The notes beneath the pieces were generated by a model. That model did not search any database. It saw only the letters and a list, made by a program, of their open reading frames with translations, and was not told where the DNA came from. The position numbers and the translations under genes were made by a program. Positions 1 through 8,886 of a stretch of 27,247 bases of DNA are shown here, piece after piece (position 1 is the stretch's first letter; every line of letters starts with the position of its first letter). The DNA is from Reticulitermes lucifugus (Eukaryota; Arthropoda; Insecta; Blattodea; Rhinotermitidae), in the NCBI GenBank assembly GCA_026260175.1, contig JAKCWW010001160.1, positions 52,415 through 79,661 of the forward strand. The letters run 5' to 3'.

Positions 1-96
1 GTTCCATAAAACGCAGGGAATTTCTTGACTAGCTGACGACCTGTTAGCTTCTCAAGAAGGACTTAGCTCCATGGAGTTAGTTAGTTAGTTAGTTAG
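1..96 (+). mobile_element. 3' end of a non-LTR retrotransposon (LINE-2) with (TTAG)n tail
   Basis: Frame 1 from base 1 reads as the decayed C-terminus of a LINE ORF2-type protein: VP*NAGNFLTS*RPVSFSRR, then T*LHGVS*. Three in-frame stops show that it is dead. From memory, many insect LINEs end in a close variant (NLRVPQNAGNFLTS...LHGVS). Right after the last codons comes (TTAG)5 at 77-96, which looks like the microsatellite 3' tail such elements prime with. The same coding end and TTAG tail recur at 11660-11751. The rest of the element, if present, lies left of the window. Exact clade is not resolved. Confidence 0.75.
77..96 (+). repeat. (TTAG)5 microsatellite, LINE tail
   Basis: Five perfect TTAG units follow the LINE-2 C-terminal codons. 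The second LINE-2 copy has an imperfect TTAG run in the same place (11730-11751), so this is probably the element's own tail and not an independent microsatellite. Confidence 0.8.
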
Positions 97-600
97 ATAC
101 ACCTCACCGTCAAACAGCGCAAGGTGTCCAAAGATCAAACAACTGGCGCCTCCTAGTTACGCGTAAAACACGAGTACAGAACGATCGGCTGGAAAGACTC
201 GTGCGATCCATGAGTAGTGGTATGGATCAATTTGAGTGTCAAACAGGAATTCTGGTGAATGTCGGTTGGAATAGACCCAGTTCTCGCGCGATATCGCATG
301 AGCTTCTCCACAGCTCTCGTTGCAGATAAACAAATGCGCCCTTATCATTGGCTGACGTCCGTAAAATCCGCGGGCCACCTGCATTTGCGAGGACCCCAGG
401 TGTTCAGTTCTTGTCTCATCGTCACACTGCTCCAATCGTCGAAACGCATTAGCGTGTGGATGACGTCGGCCAGGGTATCGTGGCACGCATCTACTCCCGT
501 GTGTACCAGCTTGAATAATAGAGCACCGAAGGTTAAAATATGCCGCATTTTTCGTCATATGTGTATTTGATGATCATTAGATCACAACTGAGCCATACTG
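97..600 (-). pseudogene. Decayed mariner/Tc1-like transposase, N-terminal part (DUF4817-type helix-turn-helix)
   Basis: On the minus strand the pieces fall in order across frames. An N-terminal stretch near 545-595 (KYTYDEKCGIF) is followed by YPGRRHPHANAFRRLEQ (427-477), a close match to the YPxRRxPxxxxFRRLxQ block of DUF4817 transposases. In another frame come RTSANDK and SSCDIARELG (275-295), the second helix-turn-helix. Back in the first frame is DPYHYSWIARVFPADRS (about 180-228), matching the linker that usually reads LHPYHYxxVQxLxPxDY. Toward 100-157 weak similarity continues (RRQLFDL, then FDGEVYLT) to just before or at the first catalytic Asp. Frame switches and stops make it non-functional. 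The DDE catalytic core is absent; the fragment ends against the TTAG tail at 96. The motif comparison is from memory, but the order of several blocks makes the family call fairly safe. Confidence 0.72.
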
Positions 601-2018
601 TACAACGTGTGTCTTTGATTACAACTAACAACGCGCTTTATCCTTGTAACACGTGACGCTGCTGAGAAGAAATTTACCACATTTGACGATGAGAATCTCG
701 AAAAATAAACGACTCGGGATATATGTTCTACAAGATTCTCGATTTAATGTTTTGAACGGATATCACACTATGGAGAGCACGTGGTGTCTGTATATAGCAC
801 CTGATTAATATTTAAATTGTGTTTTTATATGATTGTCTGTGCAAATCCCTAAACAGCAGATTTATGTTGGTAATGCTAAAACAGTGTGCTTACTCTGAGG
901 TAGGAACTTAATTTTTCTGTATAATTCAGATGAATTTGTTGCACTAAAATGTGAAATAATCAGGAATCTAGTTTGATAGTTACTGAAATAATGAAATATT
1001 AAATGTTACAGAAAAATAGTGTATAACAGCTTTTAATTGTAATCGTGACAGACGTACAGTGAAGAAAAAAAAATATACGAAACTTTAGATTACGCAAATA
1101 GGGATGTTGACGGGAAATAATTAATTACAATTTGTCTTTTAACCTTGTCTCTTGTAAAACACATCTAAAAAGTTTAAAGTTATTGAAGTTGCTTAACGAG
1201 ACAGTGAGCAGCTCATGGAAAAGAAGAGTCCTAGCAGCTTCTTAGTTCTTTCATTTTAAGGGCAACTTCATCTGCTCTACTACCTCCAGTAACTGTCATT
1301 TTATAATGGATAATAAATACTTGGATTGAGAAGGAAGGCGAGAAGAAGGAAGCATAGATATGAAAAAGTTCCTAGAAGAAATGTTCATATGTAAGGGAAA
1401 TTCCAAGAGCGTCATTTATGAAAAAAATATACAAAAGACTCAATGTTGGCTGCTTATGTGCTTGGGGATATTGTCACTTGGAAAATGGACAGCGTCTTAC
1501 ATAATACCGGTAAACAAGGCAGACGTGCAAATATTGCAGTAGCAAGCAATATCAAGGTAACAACTATTAACCTCTTGCTACACACACCACACGTAAAATA
1601 TCCTTTGACACTTAAAAACACCTGCATATTACTCTTATCACAAGGACAAGCGGTTGAAGCTTGGTAACCGTTAAATACATCAATGCTCTTTCGGACATCA
1701 GAGAGCACTGGACTGAAAAGTACTTACATATTGTTTGAAACACCTGTGTGTCCGTGCCATGGCTCAGGCCTTTCAAAGGCCTCACACTGCGAAGGCCCAA
1801 TTTCGAGATTTTTAATGAATAAAGTATCACTGGAGCAAGTGTTTTTCCTAGTACATCCGTTTCTCCTGTAAGTATCATTTCACCAACTTTGCAAACTCAA
1901 CTTCTTAATCTTCAGCGGTTGTGGAGTTAATAATGAAAATTTAAATACTTACATGATATTTTTGGAACAGGCTGTTGAAGTCAAATGCTTCTGTATTTTG
2001 CCACTTCCTTTCCAACTT
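601..2018. other. No recognisable gene
   Basis: AT-rich sequence with only short chance frames on both strands. The one small structure I note is a perfect 8-bp-arm hairpin, aggccttt-c-aaaggcct, at 1766-1782. No tRNA-like, TE-protein or splice-bounded coding signal was seen. Confidence 0.6.
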
Positions 2019-2076
2019 CTAGGCCGCGCATAACTCAGGCGATTAGCGGCCGATCTGTCACCGCAGAGACCCACGA

Positions 2077-2090
2077 TCAATTTCGAGCAT
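2077..2090. repeat. 14-bp target-site duplication, left copy
   Basis: The 14-mer tcaatttcgagcat occurs here and again, exactly, at 2277-2290, flanking the 186-bp insertion. Removing the insertion and one copy restores a continuous SINE running from the B box into its body. Confidence 0.85.
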
Positions 2091-2125
2091 TGATTTCAGG
2101 CTTCCGCCGCGATGTTGATGAAATG

Positions 2126-2272
2126 TGTGGTCTTCTGGGTTATTACACGGCGTCGTGTGGTAATTATTTACCGACGTTTCGGGACAACGTATCGGTCCCA
2201 TCCTAACGGTTCAAGATTCCGAGTAGGTAAATAATTACCACACGACGCCGTGTAATAACCCAGAAGACCACA
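2126..2272. repeat. Perfect 47-bp inverted repeat with 53-bp loop
   Basis: Left arm 2126-2172 (starts tgtggtcttctgggtta) is the exact reverse complement of right arm 2226-2272 (ends agaagaccaca); 47 of 47 bases pair. The arms include cacggcgtcgtg. A transcript of either strand would form a long stem. The absence of any mismatch suggests recent insertion or gene conversion between arms. Confidence 0.95.
2181..2210 (-). ncRNA. Decayed hammerhead-ribozyme-like core
   Basis: Minus strand 5' to 3': gttagga, t, gggac, a 9-nt loop, gtccc, gaaac. The hammerhead consensus is CTGANGA, stem II, GAAA. Stem II (2195-2199 with 2181-2185) and GAAAC (2176-2180) are intact, while CTGANGA has become gTtAgGA. 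Cleavage is therefore unlikely in this copy. Stem I and the cleavage triplet could not be assigned with confidence. Confidence 0.4.
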
Positions 2273-2276
2273 GATT

Positions 2277-2290
2277 TCAATTTCGAGCAT
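2277..2290. repeat. 14-bp target-site duplication, right copy
   Basis: Exact second copy of tcaatttcgagcat; see 2077-2090. The host SINE continues directly after it. Confidence 0.85.
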
Positions 2291-2419
2291 GTCCAGGTAG
2301 GATTTATTTTGCACAGCATGGCAGTGGGACAGGCTTATCTCCAAGCACATAATTTTTCGCCTGTAAGTAACTTTCCACCAGTGTTTCGTACTTATATTCA
2401 TTTATCTACAATCGACTTA

Positions 2420-2490
2420 ATCTCAATAGCTTTATAGTTGTATCGTCATTTAGAATATCTACGGTCCCGGATTCGAATCTATGCCACTTT
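2420..2490 (+). mobile_element. tRNA-like SINE head (second type)
   Basis: An A-box-like tagctttatagttg (2427-2440) is followed 28 bases later by a good B box, ggattcgaatc (2469-2479), inside ggtcccggattcgaatct. The spacing suits a tRNA-derived pol III promoter. There is no convincing acceptor stem, so it is not a functional tRNA. It begins almost where SINE copy A ends, so it may be an adjacent SINE. Confidence 0.4.
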
Positions 2491-4639
2491 CTTGTACTTC
2501 AGATTTTTTGGTGCATTAAATCATATATTTGAGATACGTGCAGAGATTCAGATCTTGATTCTATCGGAAAACGTCACCAAAAACGAGACTGTCTGATCAA
2601 AATTGCTTTCGAAAATTGTCAGCACTCTCAATAACCATTTTACATTTTTCCAAAATTACTAAATATATGGAATTGAGATTCTCTTTAAAGACCACTCAAG
2701 TAATGAACTCCATTTCCTTATCTCTAATTCCTTCAAAAACAACAATTTGAATCTTCCCTAAATGACACATCGTAAATGCTATTATGAAAATTCAAGATAC
2801 TGTTAAAAGGTCTGGAATCAAAATAATATTCATACAGTAATTTGTATTACCTTTACTCTACCCGCATTTTCAGCAAACAAATGCCCCTGAAATCGTCCCA
2901 AAAGAACATGTATAAATTAAGATGCCTCTATGAAATCAATGTTATGAAGCAGGAAAACAGAAAGTTACATTTGATACAAGACTTATCCAAAAAGCTGTAA
3001 ATCAGAACTTCGTTGTATAGGACGTGATTTTAATTCGAAAGAATAAATGAAGATATGCCTCTGTTAAAGTATAAATCTATGTGGTTGATGGGAAGAGAAG
3101 CTGGGGCATGGGAGATGAGAAAGACTCTTGATCCAGAAGTGTTGATATTCCATTCAAGACCTGGAGGGAAAGTAAACAAAAGATAGCCCTTAATAATTAC
3201 CAGAGCTACATATTGTCAAGCCTTGATTAAAGGAATACATTTTTGTTTTGTATTTTTCGCTTCTTTAACACTTGACCCGCCATATATTAATGACGCAACG
3301 TTTTGTTATCAACCTTAGCCTAGAAAATGAGGGAGATGGATTATTTATTCCTCAACATGAACGAAGCAATTCTCCGCATTCACCTATGGCCCTCTTGACT
3401 CCCACTAGACAACCACCTCCAGTTCTTGTTTCTGGATTCAATACCCTCTCAGCTTTCATTATTACTATAGTCTTTTGTTTCAGAGGCTTGAATAAAAATT
3501 CAAATTTTCATTACCCACAAGAAAACAAGAGCCTGTCTCCGCTGTGCATTCTATTCTATGAAGGTAACAATGCTAAATATATGTACATGTAAGACTATAC
3601 ATGTTCCCCGGTAAATTAAAGCTTAAATATTTAAAAAAATTTAAGCCTGAAGAATAGTAAGAATAAGATGGTCATGTGGTGGTGGTGGTAGTGAGAGCCA
3701 CGTCATATATTAGAAGGAAATAGGAGAGAAAATTATGAGTCTAAAATTTCCATAAAATTCCCGATCGTCCCTCTGTTGAAAGTAGGCTGGAGGCAATGCT
3801 AGTACGTTTACAGTAGAGACTGTGAAGTGTGTAAGTAACAGAGGAAAGAAGTTGAGCAGTTACTGTATTTGCACTGGCAGGGCTGATTGCAACATAGCAC
3901 CTGGATATCAACTGAATATAAAATACTATAGGAACGACAGAAAAATTAAACTGTTTGTTTCAGCAATGGAAAGGCTGTATGCGGGTATTTATTTTGAAGA
4001 AAGAAGGAAATTATTTTCATGTTATTTAAATTATTTTCAGGTTTCAGAACGCTAACATTTGCCGGTGTGTGAGCAATAAGAAGGTTATCAGCTGTACACT
4101 GCCGGCTCATTGTGAAACACCTGACAGTCGAGGATCTGGACCGCGAATTGCTCTACATTCTCAAGACTCTGAAGACAATGCCCCAAGTCTGTCGGTAACA
4201 TTCCTCGCTTGTACTCCAATTCAGACTCCCATTGTTACGTCTGCGTATGATCCTATTGTCGCTGAACAACAATACATTTAAAAGTGACTTCATATGTGAT
4301 AATGACACACACTTGTATTGCATCACATCTCAGGGCCACGGTCTGGTAGAGGCGTTGCTTGCACCAAAGTACAGTAGTGACTAGATCGGGAAAATGTTGG
4401 ACCTATATTATTAGGGTACAAAATACAGGAGGAGACATAGACTGGGCATGTAGAAATGAGGTACATATAAAATTAATGGGAAAATTAAAGCTACTAAACT
4501 ACTTCAGAGATAAGGGGTAAATTAAATTATAGTATTAAAATGGACTTTAAATGAATAGCCTCGTGAATGTGGTCATTTAAAAACAAAAGCTGTGCCTGTT
4601 CTTTTTAAATGTTGTGTTTAACGACGGTGTAATTTGCTA
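2491..4639. other. No recognisable gene; short GTG microsatellite
   Basis: AT-rich, with stop codons frequent in all frames. Open frames near 3272-3592 and 4069-4281 on the plus strand show no family I recognise, and their composition matches the background. A (GTG)n run lies at 3675-3693 (gtggtggtggtggtagtg). Confidence 0.5.
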
Positions 4640-4830
4640 AGATCATGTATCATCAGTAATATATGAGTTAGTGACTATGGCACATTGGTGGAAGGATAAT
4701 GAGGGGGAAAACCAAATTACTGGAGAAAATCCTGTGCTAGTGCCACTTTTCCACCACAAATCTCACATGCGCTGGACTTGCATAGAACACGGTCCTTTAC
4801 TGTGACAGGCCGGCACGGCATGGCACGACC
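4640..4830 (-). mobile_element. tRNA-derived SINE, copy D
   Basis: On the minus strand, after a degenerate B box (accgtgttctatgc), the body reads gcatgtgagatttgtggtgg, then gtggcactagcacagg, ttttctccagtaatttgg and tccttccaccaatgtg (about 4775 down to 4680). This is the same block order as copies A, B and C. It is the best-preserved body in the window. The tRNA-like head toward 4830 is degraded. Confidence 0.7.
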
Positions 4831-5014
4831 GTACATTCTCTTAATTATGCACCACGCCATGAAGACGAATGGGTGAATGCACGTACAGCTCAACGTATTC
4901 TTAACTCGAAAACAGATGCAGGCCAGTGGTCATCACGCTCCAGGTCGCGATCCTTCCGAGGAGAGAACCTTAGCAATCCAATAAATGGGAGGATGCGTGG
5001 GCCTCACGGCCGGG

Positions 5015-5115
5015 CTGGACACAGTGGTGAACACAAAAATTTATCCTCTGTCAGAAATTGAACCCGGTCATACAACCTGTACCCGTCAATATACCGACGG
5101 AGCTTTCAAGGCTTA
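5015..5115 (-). mobile_element. tRNA-like SINE head fragment
   Basis: The minus strand carries accgggttcaatttctg (5052-5068), a good B box, preceded by gacgggtacagg and followed by acagaggataaatttttg. No convincing A box or acceptor stem can be assigned. The moderately GC-rich stretch 4790-5015 next to it contains no protein family I recognise. Confidence 0.4.
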
Positions 5116-5936
5116 TTAGGTGTGAGGATAATGACTGGCTTCCTTTGGATCAGAATAAGGTCCATTGTTGTTCTCTTTTAAATAAGTAGTGAAAACTGAA
5201 GCTTTATAAAGAGCGATTAATTTTTTGACAAACTGACTGAATAATAATAGTAAGTCCGTGAATTAGTTTTCTTCTTGAAAAGGTAATAGTCGCTCAAAAC
5301 AATAATAAAAACAAATAATATTATAAAGTTGCGGAAAATGTAAAGAAGTAACTTTCAGTCAGATTAACGGTGCAAATTTAAGTAAATACCGTATTTTTAT
5401 ATAGTATCTTGCAATAAGAACAATGGTTGCATTTCTCTAACTATCTGTAACATCCTGTAAACATTCAACGCCCTAAATAGCCTATTTTGCAATGTAATTA
5501 TTTGTAAGACTTTCATCCTAGTAACGATGCAGAGAAGAATTAATACTTGACGTAAGTAAGGAGCTGGAATATAAGCAAGTTGTTCTGAATCCAGAGAGAT
5601 GTATAATAGAGGAGCATATTCCAAAGCCTGAGTCTTGAAATGTTACCAAAGACTTGCAGAAGTTAGCCTGCCAAACGCAGACTTCGCTAAAGCAATCTGT
5701 CTTGTTATTATAACATTGAGAAGACTAGAATTCCTGCAGAATAATTGCTAAGCAAGTAAACTTAGGGATAAGTGAATGGAGTTTGGAATTAAGATTGTGC
5801 AGGAGTGTTAGCGACAGCAAGTACAATGTCTAACCACTTACTAAGAAACTAGTATGGCAGTTGATCTAACAGACGCCGCCCAACTGTCACTGCGTCGATC
5901 TCTCATATTTGGAAACATATACTTATAAACAGTCAG
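5116..5936. other. No recognisable gene
   Basis: AT-rich sequence without a coding, tRNA-like or TE signal that I can support. Confidence 0.6.
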
Positions 5937-6125
5937 GTTGGCCGTGCTGCCTCTCAGGCAGGTAGTCACGGGATTCTGAAAGCAGAGACCCGGGTTCAAT
6001 CCCACAATAGTCCAAGTGGGATTTACGGTGGATGAAGTTATACTGGCGCAAATTTTCTCCCAGTACTTTGGTTTTACTCTGTCAGGTATTTTGTCACCAA
6101 CCATGCATACTTATTTATCATCATG
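5937..6125 (+). mobile_element. tRNA-derived SINE, copy B
   Basis: The head has ctctcaggcaggtag (5951-5965, A-box-like) and acccgggttcaatccc (5988-6003, strong B box). The body follows at 6010: ccaagtgggatttacggtgg, then ctggcgcaaattttctccca, gtactttggttttac, and caccaaccatgcatactta toward 6113. Block order matches copies A, C and D. This copy has the clearest pol III promoter of the family here. It ends near ttatcatcatgg. Confidence 0.75.
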
Positions 6126-6849
6126 GCTATTACAATAGACTGCGATACCAACGGATTCAGTCTTACCAATCTGCTAGAAATAAAGCAAGCAGAAGTCAAT
6201 TTCATGGTTTGTACGTGTATAAACAGTCATTTCTTCATATTACTATCGAAATGAAGAATTTTATTTTCCTCTTAATAATCATTATGAGACTTATTAGCTA
6301 TTCCAAATTAAGTCCTTGCATGGCAGTAACTTTAATACACTATTTTGAGTAAGAAATAGAACTTTAACTTAAAACCTTTGACAGAGAAATATAGGCCTAT
6401 ATGATAGAGCTTACAAATTTCAGTATTATAGAGTGTGTTGTTTATTCACCTTCCTCACACATTTGACTGCAAGTGCGAATTATATCAGAGTCTGATAAAA
6501 CTTTGTGAACACAGTACACCATCTCTTACACGTGCAGTTCAAATTTCCAAGTTTTTACACTTTTTGGAATTAATTCATGTTCTTTGTGGAACAGGAAAAA
6601 GTTTGTGGACTAGTAATTTGCGTTTGAATGTTCTTCCTTGCAAGTAAATAGTCTGGTCACTGGTACAAAAATTCTACATGGGGCGGTGAAATTAAACATG
6701 AAGTAGGTTTGGCAAAAAGACGCCAGAACAGAAGTTTTTGTCTTAGAGAAATTTCATATTAAGGAATTTGCTGGACCCATAGCGTTTCAGATATACGATT
6801 GGCACTACATCAAATTTTGAGCTTTTGTCTTCTTGAGGAGTTACAGCTC
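6126..6849. other. No recognisable gene
   Basis: AT-rich with chance open frames only. It contains the palindromic atataggcctatat at 6390-6403, a motif I associate loosely with some arthropod genomes. Confidence 0.55.
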
Positions 6850-7068
6850 TACCCATTCTTAATCTTCGGCTTTAGGTGAGGACGACAGCAAGAGTTGCTG
6901 TCTGGTCTTCCACCGCCACCCCCCCCCCAGGCCGTAAAAGTGCCTATAATAAACAATGCTTAGCCATCCAGTCAGGATGTGTTGGCTAAGAGAATCAAAC
7001 TCTGATTTTTTGGTCATCCAGCCCTTAGATGAATCACTACAAAGACTGAGCTATCCGGATCCTAGACT
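6850..7068 (-). mobile_element. SINE with tRNA-Lys-like head
   Basis: Reading the minus strand from 7060: ccggatagctcagtctttg holds the A box (7041-7053), then about 38 bases later gagtttgattctc is the B box (6990-7002). Ccggatagctcagtcgg is typical of lysine-type tRNA heads. The anticodon arm and acceptor stem are not preserved, so this is a SINE-type pseudo-tRNA. The body probably runs left through the poly-C tract (10 C at 6919-6928) toward 6850, but that end is uncertain. Confidence 0.6.
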
Positions 7069-8050
7069 GTCATATGGATTCCTAGATTTGTATTGAAAGA
7101 AAATATTTAGTCCCTTTCAAAAATAGAAATGGAAATAAAAGAAAGAGTTTTTAATATTTAAGCCTAGTGGTTATTATAAGTCCCGCCAGATTTAACACTA
7201 AACCCTGCATTTTTTTCCGTGTCTCCTATTATTCTTACAATAAACCACCAATATTTTCCTATAAAATATCAACCGATTATTCTTCTAATGAAAGCAGTCA
7301 CTGTTCTTTCTGATGTATGATCTGACTTTTTATATAAAAATAGATGAATTTTAGTCTCCGTATCAGTGCATTACATGCTACGTGACAAACATACAGGCAT
7401 TTCCTATTTTCGTTTGCCTAACTGCTGGCTAGAATTCAGTATGCATCTGGAACGTCCTGCGACCGGCCAGCTCGACACAGGTTTTCTTGGTTTTCCTCTG
7501 TCTTCAGTCATATGCTTGGATGTTTCCTAAGTTAGAAGTTGCTACGTCTTGCTTCTCATGCAAACACCCTGTTTTAAATTCATTAAAATCAAAGCCCTTA
7601 TTGTAAAGAAAATGAAATTTATTTTCGAAATTAGGCCCTTTGTCATTAACCTGAAATCAAAATTCCACTGTCCCTGTTTCAAACGAAACTTGCAGCACTT
7701 AAAGTCCTGTTTTTCATTTTCACACCACTGGTATCAGAAGGACGAGCGGGCGAAACGTGCAAGCGTTCTAACAAAGTGATGATCTTTATCCCTCCAAATT
7801 AAAGTGTCCATCAATTAAGCCCCGTTGGCATTTACCTGAACATGCCAAGTAGAAGTCCTGGAATTTTGAAAATGCTAGCTAGATTTAGGTCTGCACAGAA
7901 TTGACACAAACTAGTAGTCATTGATTAAGTATTTTACAAAGGGACAAGAATTACTAAGGATTTCACTGGTGAGCCAAGCATCGATATTTCCAGAGAAGGT
8001 GAAGAAAGCTATGAAATGCCCTTATTACAAACGGATCGTCGATCTTGAAA
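7069..8050. other. No recognisable gene
   Basis: AT-rich sequence with no supported coding or repeat unit. The only local item is gcgggcgaaacgtgc near 7746-7760, discussed among rejected observations. Confidence 0.55.
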
Positions 8051-8373
8051 CCTTCTTTTCTTCTTTTTCTTCTTCGTTAGCACTACAGCCCTTTACGTTT
8101 GGCCTCGTCTCTCCTCACGACAGACGTTCATTCTCTTCTTGCTCTCCATTTTTTACACCCACATTACTCAAGCCCAATTCAACATCATCCATCCACCTTA
8201 ATCTACGTCTTCCTTTTCTTTTCCCCCTCCTCAGTTTCCTTACAGGAACCTTTTTACTGTTCTTGTGCCATCGATTCTTACAAAATGCACAAGCCATAAA
8301 ATTCTTCGTACTTTAATTACAGTTACAATATCTAGAGATTTAAATTTATTATAAATTTCTTGGTTCATTTTTA
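8051..8373 (-). pseudogene. LINE-1 C-terminal segment and 3' tail
   Basis: On the minus strand frames in order read NQEIYNKFKSLDIVTVIKVR, then RILWLVHFVRIDGTRTVKR; after a shift GKRKGRRRLRWMDDVELGL and SNVGVK; then KWRARRE*TSVVRRDEAKRK and GL*. This is the well-known C-terminus of an insect non-LTR retrotransposon family (consensus like DIVTVIKxRRLxWLGHVVRM ... RWMDDVExDLRxMGVKRWR ... VREAKAKxKGL*). The stop codon is at 8083-8085 and is followed by a GAA-rich 3' tail (8051-8075 on the plus strand is CTT-rich). Frameshifts and internal stops mark it as dead. It continues across the insertion at 8374-8886 into the reverse-transcriptase part at 8887-9955. Confidence 0.8.
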
Positions 8374-8886
8374 GGAGCATTTGCAGAATTGTGGAAAGCG
8401 AATATTAGTTTCGTCATATTTGTCTGTCCGTCTGTCTCTCCGTCTGTCCGCAGCTCGGCTCCCACTGCACCGATTTTCATGAAATTTGATATTTGAGAAT
8501 TTTTCGAAAATCTGTCAAGAAAATTCAAATGTTATTAACATCTGGCAAGAATAATGAGTACGTTACGCGAAGACCTATGTACATTTATCTCGCTCAATTC
8601 TTCTTAGAATGAGAAATGCTTCAGGCAAAAGTATCAGAGAAAATTAAAACAAATTTTATGTTCAATACATTTTTTCCGAAAATCGTGTTGTTTATGTGAC
8701 AGTGTGGAAAAATATCGTACAGCCCTACAGACCACAGATGACAATATAACAGGGCGCATGCACTTTGCATGCTGGATAACTAAGGCTACAAACGCACACT
8801 CAGAATACGTAATATTATTGCTTTTCCACGGCAACAATGGTTACACGAACGCGCGTTACTGTTACGTTATTGCCCCTCTTGTTTTA
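8374..8886. mobile_element. About 510-bp insertion splitting LINE-1
   Basis: LINE-1 coding sequence stops at VYWS (near 8890) and resumes with KMNQEIYNKF at about 8370, so everything between is foreign. A possible 5-bp duplication, tttta, is present at 8369-8373 and 8882-8886. The insert has no terminal inverted repeats and no protein similarity I recognise. It carries a TCTG/TCCG-type simple run (8417-8450) followed by cactgcaccgattttcatga (8464-8483), a combination I associate with dispersed arthropod repeats. Class unknown. Confidence 0.55.

Larger units (their letters stand above)
2091..2276 (-). mobile_element. 186-bp hairpin insertion, Penelope-like terminal-repeat type
   Basis: The insert is bounded by the 14-bp duplication and contains two perfect 47-bp inverted arms (2126-2172 and 2226-2272) around a 53-bp loop. 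On the minus strand the loop holds gggac-cgatacgtt-gtccc followed by GAAAC. That is the stem II plus GAAA part of a hammerhead ribozyme, a motif known from terminal repeats of Penelope-like elements. There is no coding capacity. It could be a truncated PLE terminus or a small non-autonomous relative; the family call is inference from the core motif, the hairpin and the variable-length duplication. Confidence 0.6.
2019..2406 (+). mobile_element. tRNA-derived SINE, copy A (interrupted)
   Basis: The head reads like a tRNA: an A-box-like stretch (taactcaggcgattagcg, 2031-2048) is followed by gcagagaccc and a degenerate B box (cacgatcaatttcg, 2072-2085). After the insertion at 2091-2276 the body resumes: gtccaggtaggatttatttt, then a degenerate tctcc block (2337-2342) and ctttccaccagtg (2371-2383). 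The order of body blocks (GGATTTa-g-TGG, TTTCTCC, TTCCACCAATG) is shared with copies at 4640-4830, 5937-6125 and 22345-22530, which defines one SINE family in this window. Boundaries are approximate at both ends. Confidence 0.7.

Noticed and set aside
77-96. (TTAG)n as telomere-type repeat
   Set aside because: The insect telomere unit is TTAGG; here the unit is four bases and follows LINE coding sequence at two loci.
157-570. Three overlapping open frames on both strands as possible host genes
   Set aside because: They are explained by one frameshifted transposase on the minus strand; the plus-strand frame is its shadow.
3272-3592. 106-codon plus-strand frame as a gene
   Set aside because: No domain, no signal, background composition; a length expected by chance in a window of this size.
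5988-6003. cccgggttcaatccc as a functional tRNA gene
   Set aside because: The acceptor stem and anticodon arm do not pair; the downstream body marks it as a SINE.
7739-7765. cgagcgggcgaaacgtgcaa as a second hammerhead-like core
   Set aside because: GAAAC is present but no stem II pairing and no good CTGANGA; not distinguishable from chance.
8115-8297. 60-codon basic protein as a small DNA-binding gene
   Set aside because: The basic stretch and RWMDDVE are the ordinary C-terminus of the LINE-1 element.
8417-8450. TCTG/TCCG run as a CRISPR-like or regulatory array
   Set aside because: It is a simple tetranucleotide run without spacers, part of the insertion in LINE-1.
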